DNA from: Lachnospiraceae bacterium UBA3785
Lineage (GTDB): Bacteria; Bacillota; Clostridia; Lachnospirales; Lachnospiraceae
DNA length: 5,920 bases
NCBI GenBank assembly: GCA_002369495.1
Contig: DFFD01000033.1
Span: 1-5,920, forward strand
Direction: 5' to 3'
The position numbers and the translations under genes were made by a program. The notes beneath the pieces were generated by a model. The model saw nothing but the letters and a program-made list of their open reading frames with translations, was not told the DNA's origin and ran no database searches. Of the stretch, positions 1-5,920 are shown in pieces; position 1 is the stretch's first letter; each line of letters opens with the position of its first letter.

Positions 1-117
1 GCCTTCCGGAAAATGTACGGCCAGTCCCCGCGCGCCTACCGCATAAGCCGCTCCGAGCTGCAGGATACCGCGGAGAGCCTCAAGGAGGCGACGATCTCCG
101 CGCCGGACCAGGGCTGA
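1..117 (+). CDS. AraC-family transcriptional regulator, C-terminal end (partial)
   Basis: Frame 1 is open from the first base to a TGA at 115-117, giving the last 38 residues of a protein whose start lies outside the window. The peptide begins AFRKMYGQSPRAYR, the hallmark end of the second helix-turn-helix of AraC/XylS regulators (family pattern F.+.FG.SP..YR). A hydrophilic tail of about 20 residues follows. Such proteins bind DNA next to sugar-utilisation genes, usually responding to a sugar through an N-terminal domain that cannot be seen here. The glycosidase operon downstream on the same strand makes it a candidate local regulator, but the mtnA-like gene lies between them on the opposite strand, so this link is inference. 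The stop codon directly abuts the stop codon of the convergent neighbour. The family call is firm for such a short piece; the ligand is unknown. Confidence 0.85.
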   Translation, partial: AFRKMYGQSPRAYRISRSELQDTAESLKEATISAPDQG

Positions 118-1194
118 TCATCTGAACAGTTTTTTCAGGTTCTCCTCAAACGGCGGGTACACGATGCCGCGGTCGGTCACGATCGCGGTCACAAGCGTGT
201 GGTCCGTCACGTCGAAAGCCGGATTGTAGCACTTCACGTCCGGGAGCGCCATCGGCTCCTTGTACCACATTTCCCGGATTTCCTCCGGGTCGCGCAGCTC
301 GATTTTGATATCATCCCCGGTCGGGCAGTTCATATCGATCGTCGAGGACGGTCCCAGCGTGTAGAACGGGATCCCGTAATGCTTTGCGAGGATCGCGACG
401 CCGGACGTGCCGATCTTGTTCGCGAAATCCCCGTTCGCCGCCACGCGGTCGCAGCCCACGAAGCAGTCCTGCACCCAGCCGTTCTTCATCACGATGCTGG
501 CCATATTGTCGCAGATGAGCGTGACGTCGACACCGGCCTTTTTGAGCTCGTAGGACGTAAGACGCGCGCCCTGCAGGAGCGGCCTCGTCTCGTCGGAAAA
601 TACGCGCAGCCGCTTCCCGGTCTCCTCGCCCAACAGGATCGGCCCCAGGGCCGTCCCGTAGAGGCTGGTCGCGAGCGGTCCCGCGTTGCAGTGCGTGAGG
701 ATGCCGTCGCCCTCCTTTACAAGCGAGAGCCCGTACTCCGCGATCTTCCGGCACATCTCTATGTCTTCCTCGTGGATCTTAATGCTCTCCTCCCTGAGAC
801 GCTCCGCGATCTCCGGGACCGGCAGGCCGGCGTTCTCGTCCATCACATTTTCCATCCGCCGGAGCGCCCAGGACAGGTTGACCGCTGTCGGCCTCGAGGA
901 GTTGAGGTAAGACGACAGTCTCTTCATTTCCATGAGGAATTCCGGCAGGTCCAGCTCTTTTCTCTGCTCCGCAAAGGCAGCCATCGCATAGCCTGCAAAG
1001 ATCCCGATGCACGGCGCGCCGCGCACCATGAGCTTCTTCACGGCGTCGTAGCACTCTTCCGGCGTCGCGACGTTCAGATAGACTTCCCGCATCGGGAGCT
1101 GCGTCTGGTCGAGGATCCTGACCGACTTTCCGTCCGCCGCGAGCGAGACGTGCTCGATCCCGCGAACGTAGGGGTTTTTCATTTCATTTTCCAT
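118..1194 (-). CDS. mtnA: S-methyl-5-thioribose-1-phosphate isomerase (MtnA family)
   Basis: This 358-residue protein matches the full length of bacterial MtnA (about 350). The family isomerises 5-methylthioribose 1-phosphate to the ribulose 1-phosphate form in the cytoplasm, in methionine salvage; some members act on 5-deoxyribose 1-phosphate. Visible motifs: RGAPCIGI (58-65), [14 protein letters not shown] (98-111), [11 protein letters not shown] (167-177) with the catalytic Cys at 169, [14 protein letters not shown] (200-213), [16 protein letters not shown] (248-263) with the catalytic Asp at 249, and NPAFDVTDH (324-332). Cys169 and Asp249 correspond to the catalytic pair known from Bacillus subtilis MtnA. 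A Cys replaces the usual Ala just before Asp249 (GCDR instead of GADR). The ATG at 1194 is preceded by GGAGGTGA with good spacing; the next Met, residue 5, has no better site. No mtnK, mtnB or aldolase partner lies in the window, so methylthioribose versus deoxyribose salvage cannot be decided. Family confidence is high; exact substrate is moderate. Confidence 0.93.
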   Translation of the reverse strand: MENEMKNPYVRGIEHVSLAADGKSVRILDQTQLPMREVYLNVATPEECYDAVKKLMVRGAPCIGIFAGYAMAAFAEQRKELDLPEFLMEMKRLSSYLNSSRPTAVNLSWALRRMENVMDENAGLPVPEIAERLREESIKIHEEDIEMCRKIAEYGLSLVKEGDGILTHCNAGPLATSLYGTALGPILLGEETGKRLRVFSDETRPLLQGARLTSYELKKAGVDVTLICDNMASIVMKNGWVQDCFVGCDRVAANGDFANKIGTSGVAILAKHYGIPFYTLGPSSTIDMNCPTGDDIKIELRDPEEIREMWYKEPMALPDVKCYNPAFDVTDHTLVTAIVTDRGIVYPPFEENLKKLFR

Positions 1195-1200
1195 AGAAGA

Positions 1201-1208
1201 TCACCTCC
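1201..1208 (-). promoter_or_regulatory. Ribosome binding site of mtnA
   Basis: Read on the - strand the sequence is GGAGGTGA, a near-perfect anti-16S match, ending 6 bases before the ATG at 1194. It fixes the start of mtnA. Confidence 0.85.
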
Positions 1209-1215
1209 GCCTGCC

Positions 1216-1221
1216 ATTATA
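1216..1221 (-). promoter_or_regulatory. Putative -10 element of the mtnA promoter
   Basis: The - strand reads TATAAT here, an exact sigma-A -10 consensus. Transcription would start near 1209-1210, almost at the ribosome binding site, giving a leader of only about 15 bases. No TTGACA-like -35 is visible at 16-18 bp spacing; the nearest candidate, TTCAGG, would need about 20 bp. The promoter is therefore plausible but may depend on an activator or a different upstream start. Confidence 0.5.
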
Positions 1222-1281
1222 CTACAATTTGTCCGCTCCGTCCTGAAAATCACGCCGTTTTTCCGTATTTTCGCGCCTTCT

Positions 1282-1311
1282 TTTCCATTTTTTCCGTGAT
1301 TATGTTACAAT
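1282..1311 (+). promoter_or_regulatory. Putative promoter of the glycosidase operon
   Basis: A -35-like TTTCCA (1282-1287, 4 of 6 matches to TTGACA) lies 18 bp before TACAAT (1306-1311, 5 of 6 matches to TATAAT). A TG at 1303-1304 one base before the hexamer gives an extended -10. Transcription would begin near 1318, leaving a leader of about 33 bases with the AAGGAGG site near its end. This is a housekeeping-type (sigma-A) promoter inferred from sequence only. No convincing operator or cre site was found next to it. Confidence 0.5.
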
Positions 1312-1338
1312 ATAGACAAATACCGCAGTCTCTGACAG

Positions 1339-1345
1339 AAGGAGG
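1339..1345 (+). promoter_or_regulatory. Ribosome binding site of the GH2 gene
   Basis: AAGGAGG lies 5 bases before the ATG at 1351. The strong site and good spacing decide the start codon. Confidence 0.85.
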
Positions 1346-1350
1346 GTCTT

Positions 1351-3744
1351 ATGAAAAAGCTGGATTTCAATCACGGATGGACCGTCAGGCCTCTCTCCCG
1401 CGAAGGGGAGGCTGTCCCGGTCACGCTGCCCCATGACGCGATGATCTCCGAGCCCCGCACGCCGGACAGCATGGGCGAGGGCAACATCGGCTGGTACACG
1501 GGCGGCGACTACGAGTACAAAAAGCGCTTCTCTCTCCCCGCGGAGCTTGCCGGCCGCCATCTCACGCTCGAGTTCGAGTCGGTCTACAAGAATGCCGAAG
1601 TGACGGTCAACGGCCGGAAGGCGGAGGCGCGGCCCTACGGCTACACGCAGTTTTACGTCCCGCTGAACGATTATCTCACCGACGGGGAAAATGAAATCAC
1701 CGTCATCGCAAGAAACGCCGACCTGCCGAACAGCCGCTGGTATTCCGGTACGGGCATCTACCGCCCTGTCTGGCTCTGGGAGGGCCCGAAGGAGCACATT
1801 AAGATCCGCGGCGTCCGCGTAAAGACGCTGAAGATCAGGCCCGAGGCCGAAATTCTCGTGACAGTTGAAGCCACCGCGCCGGGAGATGCAGCCGTCGAGA
1901 TCCTCATGGACGGCGTCTGCGCCGCGAAGGGGAGCATTCTTATCGGAGCGGATCTTACCGGTTCCGCCCGCATCAAAGTCAGAAACGCCGCCCTCTGGAG
2001 CGTCGACGACCCGAACCTCTACGAGATCCGCGTGACCTTCGGGGAGGACACCGCCATCGACACCTTCGGCATCCGCACCCTCACCTGGACGCCGAAATAC
2101 GGCCTTGCGGTCAACGGGAAGCGCGTCATTTTAAGGGGCGCCTGCATCCACCACGACAACGGCGTCCTCGGCGCCTGCTCCTTCCCGGAGGCGGAGGAGC
2201 GCCGCGTCCGGATCCTCAGGGAGAACGGCTACAACGCGATCCGCTCCGCCCACAACCCGGCTTCCGTGTACCTGCTGGAGGCCTGCGACAGGCTCGGCAT
2301 GCTCATGATGGACGAGTACGTCGACGCCTGGTACATGCACAAGACCAAGTACGATTACGCGGACAAGGTCCTCGCCAACTGGAAGCAGGATCTCGCCGCC
2401 CTGGTCGAGAAGGACTACAACCACCCCTCGGTCATCATGTACTCCACCGGCAACGAGGTTGCGGAATCCGCCCAGAAGAAGGGCATCGACCTGCAGGCGC
2501 AGTTCACGAGCTTCCTGCACTCGATCGACGACACGCGTCCGGTCAGCTGCGGGATCAATATTTTCTTTAATTTCCTAAGCTCGATCGGCCTCGGCGTCTA
2601 CAGTGACGACAAGGCGGACAAGCTGGCGGAGGAGGCGAAGAAAAATGCAGACCCCGCCAGGCCGAAGAAGAAAGCCGTCGGCTCCGAGTTCTACAACATG
2701 CTCGCGGTCCGGCTCGGCGACAATTTCATGAAGCTCGGCGCGACGATCCCGCCCTGCGACTGGAAGACGAAGGACGCCTTCGCCGCGATGGACATCGCCG
2801 GCTACAACTACGGCCTCTACCGCTACAAAAAGGACCTCAGGAAATACCCGGACCGCCTGATCCTCGGCTCCGAGACCTTCTGCAAGGACGCCTACAGCTT
2901 CTATGAGATCGCCCGGCGGAATCCGCGCATCATCGGCGACTTTGTCTGGTCCGGCTGGGACTACATCGGCGAGACCGGCCTCGGCGGCACGGAGTACTCG
3001 CTCTATCACGACGACCGCCCCGAGACCCAGATGACCGGCGGCAACGGCCGCATCGACCTCTCCGGGAAGCCCCGCTGCGAGGCGGACTACACACGCGTCG
3101 CCTTCGATCTCACAAAAGGCCCCTTCATCGGCGTCTACCCGCCGTTCGAGAAAAAGCCGGTCTTCAACGGCTGGACCATGAGCAAGGCCTTAAAGAGCTG
3201 GTCCTGGAGCGGCTACGCCGGCAATAATGCGGAAGTGGAAGTCTACGCCCGTGCCGCGAGCGTGGAGCTCTTCATCAACGGCGTAAGCGCAGGCAGAAAG
3301 GAGATCCGCAGCAACTGCCGCACCTCCTTCCCGGTCGTCTACGAAAACGGCACCCTGACAGCCGCCGCCTACGACGAGGCCGGCCGCGAGATCGGCCGCG
3401 AGACCCTGGTCACCGCCGGCGATGAGATCGTCCTTGCCGCCAGACCCGAAGCCGCCTCCGTGAAGAAGGAAGGCCTCCTCTACATTCCGCTTCAGTACAC
3501 GGACGCGGAAGGGATCTGGAAACCGCTCATCAGGCGCACGGTTAAGGTCACTCTCGAAAATGCCGACCTCATGGGCCTCGGCAGCGCCGCCGCCTACTAC
3601 GAGGGCAATTACTGCTCCGACACGACGGAGACTTACTTCGGCGAAGCGCTCGCTGTGGTCCGGGCGACCGGCGAAGGCCCGGTAAAGGCTGTCTTCTCGG
3701 ATGAGAACGGCTGCGAGGCGGTCGTCACCGTCCCGCTCGCCTGA
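1351..3744 (+). CDS. Glycoside hydrolase family 2 enzyme, beta-galactosidase-like, cytoplasmic
   Basis: This 797-residue retaining glycosidase probably removes a terminal beta-linked galactose or similar hexose from small glycosides. Domains in order: N-terminal jelly-roll sugar-binding domain (about 1-150, with SRWYSGTGIYRPVWL at 128-142), immunoglobulin-like domain (about 150-245), TIM barrel (about 250-600), a DUF4982-like beta domain (about 605-690) and a C-terminal GH2 beta domain (about 690-797, with ADLMGLGSA at 738-746). Catalytic signs: HHDNGVLGA (267-275), RSAHNP (298-303), acid/base Glu369 in STGNE, nucleophile Glu508 in LGSETF, and FVWSGWDYIGE (531-541). IDLSGKPR (568-575) resembles the beta-galactosidase DLxGxPK motif; I see no NxK motif of beta-glucuronidases. 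The catalytic glutamates are about 139 residues apart, longer than usual, because of a Lys-rich insert. There is no signal peptide. It is the first gene of an operon, 12 bp before the GH78-like gene. Family call is high confidence; substrate is uncertain. Confidence 0.93.
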   Translation: MKKLDFNHGWTVRPLSREGEAVPVTLPHDAMISEPRTPDSMGEGNIGWYTGGDYEYKKRFSLPAELAGRHLTLEFESVYKNAEVTVNGRKAEARPYGYTQFYVPLNDYLTDGENEITVIARNADLPNSRWYSGTGIYRPVWLWEGPKEHIKIRGVRVKTLKIRPEAEILVTVEATAPGDAAVEILMDGVCAAKGSILIGADLTGSARIKVRNAALWSVDDPNLYEIRVTFGEDTAIDTFGIRTLTWTPKYGLAVNGKRVILRGACIHHDNGVLGACSFPEAEERRVRILRENGYNAIRSAHNPASVYLLEACDRLGMLMMDEYVDAWYMHKTKYDYADKVLANWKQDLAALVEKDYNHPSVIMYSTGNEVAESAQKKGIDLQAQFTSFLHSIDDTRPVSCGINIFFNFLSSIGLGVYSDDKADKLAEEAKKNADPARPKKKAVGSEFYNMLAVRLGDNFMKLGATIPPCDWKTKDAFAAMDIAGYNYGLYRYKKDLRKYPDRLILGSETFCKDAYSFYEIARRNPRIIGDFVWSGWDYIGETGLGGTEYSLYHDDRPETQMTGGNGRIDLSGKPRCEADYTRVAFDLTKGPFIGVYPPFEKKPVFNGWTMSKALKSWSWSGYAGNNAEVEVYARAASVELFINGVSAGRKEIRSNCRTSFPVVYENGTLTAAAYDEAGREIGRETLVTAGDEIVLAARPEAASVKKEGLLYIPLQYTDAEGIWKPLIRRTVKVTLENADLMGLGSAAAYYEGNYCSDTTETYFGEALAVVRATGEGPVKAVFSDENGCEAVVTVPLA

Positions 3745-3750
3745 AAGGAG
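3744..3750 (+). promoter_or_regulatory. Ribosome binding site of the GH78-like gene
   Basis: AAAGGAG begins on the last base of the upstream TGA (3742-3744) and ends 6 bases before the ATG at 3757. The site overlapping the previous stop, and the 12 bp gap, imply one transcript and possibly coupled translation. Confidence 0.8.
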
Positions 3751-3756
3751 ATATCT

Positions 3757-5592
3757 ATGGCAAATCCCTGCTGGATCTGGTACCCCGGCGACATGGAGCT
3801 CTACTACGCGCTCCTTCAGAATATGAGCCGCGTCGAGCGCGGCTGCGGCTGGCCTGCCTTCTGGAAGAGCGAGGGCTTCCGAAACCGGGTGGTCTTCCGG
3901 AAGGAATACGATCTCGCCGCCCCGGCGTCCTTCACCGTGTATTCGCGCGCGGTCGGCTACGTCCTGGCCGGCGAGAAGAAATACCCCTTCGGGCGGCTCA
4001 TCACCGTCCCGGAGGGGCCTGTCCGCATCTCCGTCCACGCGATGCGGATCGACGCGTTTCCGGCGGTATTCGTCGACGGGGACGTCATTTTCTCCGACAG
4101 GACCTGGTCCGTCTCCGACTACGACAGGACGTACGATTACGCCGGGACCTCGCGGTATTTTACGGACAAAACCCGAGACGTCGCCTCCTGGCCCTACAGC
4201 GAGAGCCTCTTTGAGCCGGTGCGCGTTACGCCGGCGGAGGTCTCCGTGCCGGCCGCCGAGGCGGAGGATATCCAGGGAAATAAAGCCCCCTTCACCCGCT
4301 CCGGCGAAACCTTGAAGGCCGAAGGGTTCCTCTACGAGTTCGAGACGGAACTCACCGCGCAGCTCTCCCTGAAGGCGGCCGACGGGACTGACCTCCCGGC
4401 GGAGACACTCAAAACAATCACTGCTTACCTCGGCGAATCGGTCTCCGAGGCGCTGGACCCGGTCCACTGCTACTACAGCTTTACCCCGGATGAGAGCGGG
4501 CGGACACCGCGCGCGGCGCTCGCCGCGGTCTTTATTCCCGGGCCGCGCCTTACCGTCACGGCGGTTCACCAGTACGTGGATATTCCGGTGAGGGCTTCAT
4601 TTTCCTCTGACGACCCGCTTCTTCAGCGCATCTGGGACGTCTCCGCCCACACCTTCAAACTCGCGAGCGGGATCTTCTTCATCGACGGCGTGAAGCGCGA
4701 CAAATGGATCTGGTCCGGCGACGCCTACCAGTCCATCCAGCTCAACTCCTGCTTCTTCAGGGATCCGGACATCGACCGGCGGACGCTCATCGCGCTCCGC
4801 GGAAATGACCCCGTGACGACCCACATCAACACGATCGCGGACTACAGCATGCTCTGGCTCATCGGGGTCATGGAGCACACGGCGATCTACAGCGACGTCG
4901 AATTCCTTCGGGACATGTACCCGAAAATGAAAACCATGGCCGAATTCCTCATGAAACAGACCGATGAGGACGGCTTCTTCACCGGCCGGCCGGGCGACTG
5001 GATCTACATCGACTGGGCGGACATGGACAAGACCGGCTCCTTCGGGGCTGAGCAGATGCTCTACGCGCTCACAATGCGGAAAATGAGTGAAGCCGCCTCC
5101 CTCCTCGATATCAGGGAGGACGCGGCCTTCTACGAAACCGTATGGGATTCTCTCAGGGAGAAGATCAACCGCTTCTACTGGGACGAGGAGAAGCAGGCCT
5201 ACATCGACTCCTTCCGCTCAGGCCGGCGCTTCGTGAGCCGCCAGACCAATATCTTTGCGCTGCGCTCCGGCGTCGCGGAGGGAGACCGGCGTTCCGCCGT
5301 CATCAGAAATGTCCTCCTGAACCCGGAGGTCCCGCCGATCACGACGCCGTATTTCACGTTCTACGAGCTCGACGAGCTCGGGAAGGCCGGGTTCACCGAC
5401 ATTCTCCGCGAGCGCATGACCGCCTACTGGGGCGGGATGCTCGAGCGCGGCGCGACGACCTTCTGGGAGGAGTACGACCCGACCGTGACCGGCGAGGCCC
5501 AGTACGACATGTACGGCGACCGGTTCGGGAAGAGCCTCTGCCACGCCTGGGCCGCGAGCCCCCTCTACCTGATCAGCCGGTACCTCACCTGA
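3757..5592 (+). CDS. GH78-like alpha-L-rhamnosidase family protein (short form)
   Basis: This 611-residue protein belongs to the six-hairpin glycosidases related to inverting GH78 alpha-L-rhamnosidases. Residues 1-280 are beta-rich (starting WIWYPGDMELYY), as in the accessory N-terminal domains. Residues about 285-611 are the (alpha/alpha)6 barrel, with IDGVKRDKWIWSGDAYQS (309-326), GDWIYIDW (413-420), GATTFWEEY (565-573) and SLCHAWAASPLYL (593-605). Glu571 matches the conserved base of GATTxWE. The usual DxxRDER acid motif is altered: Asp310 and Asp322 remain, but Lys316 stands where the acid Glu is expected. Many GH78 proteins run on for a C-terminal beta-sandwich after the SLxHxW motif; this one stops about 6 residues later. 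It is therefore a minimal form, not an evident truncation. There is no signal peptide, so it probably acts in the cytoplasm on products imported for the GH2 partner. Superfamily call is strong; rhamnose as the substrate is likely but unproved. Confidence 0.87.
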   Translation: MANPCWIWYPGDMELYYALLQNMSRVERGCGWPAFWKSEGFRNRVVFRKEYDLAAPASFTVYSRAVGYVLAGEKKYPFGRLITVPEGPVRISVHAMRIDAFPAVFVDGDVIFSDRTWSVSDYDRTYDYAGTSRYFTDKTRDVASWPYSESLFEPVRVTPAEVSVPAAEAEDIQGNKAPFTRSGETLKAEGFLYEFETELTAQLSLKAADGTDLPAETLKTITAYLGESVSEALDPVHCYYSFTPDESGRTPRAALAAVFIPGPRLTVTAVHQYVDIPVRASFSSDDPLLQRIWDVSAHTFKLASGIFFIDGVKRDKWIWSGDAYQSIQLNSCFFRDPDIDRRTLIALRGNDPVTTHINTIADYSMLWLIGVMEHTAIYSDVEFLRDMYPKMKTMAEFLMKQTDEDGFFTGRPGDWIYIDWADMDKTGSFGAEQMLYALTMRKMSEAASLLDIREDAAFYETVWDSLREKINRFYWDEEKQAYIDSFRSGRRFVSRQTNIFALRSGVAEGDRRSAVIRNVLLNPEVPPITTPYFTFYELDELGKAGFTDILRERMTAYWGGMLERGATTFWEEYDPTVTGEAQYDMYGDRFGKSLCHAWAASPLYLISRYLT

Positions 5593-5601
5593 GGGGCCGC
5601 A

Positions 5602-5690
5602 GGGACGGTTCCTGGGGGACGGTTCTTAGAAAAAAACGAGCTGCGTTGGCAGCTCGTTTTTTTCAGAGAACCGTCCCTGGGAACCGTCCC
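5602..5690. repeat. Nested palindromic GGGACGGTTC repeat element
   Basis: Two direct copies of GGGACGGTTC (5602-5611 and 5616-5625) face two inverted copies GAACCGTCCC (5668-5677 and 5681-5690). The arms are nearly exact reverse complements over about 25 bases, differing only in the 3-4 bases between copies. The whole element can fold into one long hairpin with the terminator stem at its tip. Similar GGGACGGTTC-type intergenic repeats occur in Clostridia genomes and can accompany REP-associated tyrosine transposases; that link is from general knowledge and no transposase is present here. The element fills almost the entire gap between the two convergent genes, ending 3 bases before the deacetylase stop codon. 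Confidence 0.85.
5630..5663. terminator. Bidirectional intrinsic terminator
   Basis: Seven A (5630-5636), a perfect 8-bp GC-rich stem CGAGCTGC / GCAGCTCG (5637-5644 and 5649-5656), a GTTG loop and seven T (5657-5663) form a symmetric rho-independent terminator. It can stop the glycosidase operon on the + strand and the deacetylase transcript on the - strand. It lies 37 bases after the GH78-like stop and 30 bases beyond the deacetylase stop. Confidence 0.93.
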
Positions 5691-5693
5691 CGT

Positions 5694-5920
5694 TCAGTTA
5701 TACACCGGATGCTGAATCACCGTACTCGTCCGGTCGATCGCCCTGAACGTGTAGCCCCGCTCAAGGTACCCTTCGATGATCCGCGGCAGCGCATCGACCG
5801 TCTCCTGCTTCTTCTCGCCGTCGTGCGCGAGCAGGATCACGGTCGTCGCGTCGGTGTTCAGCGCATTTTCCACCGCGGCGTCCGCCGTCAGGCCTTCCGC
5901 GCCGTCCCCGGTCGCCGCAT
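5694..5920 (-). CDS. Polysaccharide deacetylase (NodB-like), C-terminal end (partial)
   Basis: Reading leftward from the window edge, the frame gives 74 residues and ends in TGA (5696-5694). The motif TVILLAHDG (26-34 of the fragment) is the conserved LLxHD strand of NodB-homology deacetylases, whose His belongs to the active site. ETVDALPRIIEGYLERGYTFRAID follows in two parts: TVDALPRII is the helix and GYTF the final strand of that fold. The family removes acetyl groups from peptidoglycan or other N- or O-acetylated glycans, often at the cell surface. The N-terminal metal-binding Asp-His-His residues and any signal peptide lie outside the window, so membrane attachment and substrate cannot be judged. 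The gene converges on the glycosidase operon and shares its terminator. The last residues, STVIQHPVYN, form a short tail typical of the family. Confidence 0.88.
   Translation of the reverse strand, partial: AATGDGAEGLTADAAVENALNTDATTVILLAHDGEKKQETVDALPRIIEGYLERGYTFRAIDRTSTVIQHPVYN

Noticed and set aside
1180..1182. Downstream ATG (Met5) as the start of mtnA
   Set aside because: The GGAGGTGA site is well spaced for the ATG at 1194 and would be about 18 bases from Met5, too far.
1242..1264. Imperfect inverted repeat GAAAA ... TTTTTC as an operator or cre site
   Set aside because: The arms are only about 5 bases and AT-simple, and the centre does not fit the cre consensus. It could easily be chance.
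199..1299. Long open frame (366 codons) antisense to mtnA
   Set aside because: Its product is Arg/His/Val-rich with no recognisable domain, and it mirrors a confidently assigned gene. Such frames arise from the strong G/C third-position bias.
1311..1316. TATAGA as an alternative -10 for the operon
   Set aside because: TACAAT at 1306-1311 has an extended TG and better spacing to TTTCCA. The alternative has no -35 of similar quality.
1300..1797. 165-codon - strand frame beginning inside the GH2 gene and reaching the promoter region
   Set aside because: It lies antisense to the conserved GH2 N-terminal domain and has no domain similarity or ribosome binding site that I can see.
3190..4569. 459-codon antisense frame crossing both glycosidase genes
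   Set aside because: It spans the junction of two well-supported genes on the other strand, has an Arg/Gly/Ala-rich composition, and shows no family motif.
5593..5693. CRISPR-like or attachment-site interpretation of the repeats after the operon
   Set aside because: The repeats are 10 bases, inverted about a terminator, with no regular spacers, and no integrase or cas gene is nearby.

Overview
The window looks like chromosomal DNA from a GC-rich member of the Firmicutes, most plausibly a gut or rumen Clostridia/Lachnospiraceae relative. This is inferred from three things: strong AGGAGG-type ribosome binding sites, the protein families present (a cytoplasmic GH2 enzyme with a DUF4982-like tail, a short GH78-like enzyme, a Bacillus-like MtnA), and a GGGACGGTTC-type intergenic repeat of a kind seen in Clostridia genomes. 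Codon third positions are strongly G/C-biased, so long antisense open frames are abundant and meaningless. Nothing indicates a phage, plasmid or CRISPR system.

Layout: (1) bases 1-117 are the C-terminal end of an AraC-family regulator on the + strand. (2) Bases 118-1194 on the - strand are a complete mtnA-like gene for methylthioribose-1-phosphate isomerase. It converges on the regulator with no base between the two stop codons. (3) Bases 1195-1350 are a divergent promoter region. (4) Bases 1351-3744 and 3757-5592 on the + strand form a two-gene operon: a GH2 beta-galactosidase-like enzyme followed after 12 bp by a GH78 alpha-L-rhamnosidase-like enzyme. (5) Bases 5602-5690 are a nested palindromic repeat with a strong bidirectional intrinsic terminator at its centre. 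(6) Bases 5694-5920 on the - strand are the C-terminal end of a polysaccharide deacetylase (NodB-like) gene that runs off the window.

The two glycosidases lack signal peptides and are probably made together in the cytoplasm. They would remove terminal sugars (a beta-linked hexose and an alpha-L-rhamnose-type residue) from imported plant glycosides or oligosaccharides. The AraC-type regulator is a candidate controller, but mtnA lies between them. MtnA belongs to salvage of 5'-methylthioadenosine or 5'-deoxyadenosine by-products and has no obvious metabolic link to the glycosidases; its usual partners (kinase, aldolase) are not in the window.

I do not see a clear new biological system here. 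The points most worth a second look are the nested repeat/terminator element, the GH78-like enzyme that lacks both the usual acid glutamate and the C-terminal domain, and the zero-gap convergent gene ends.
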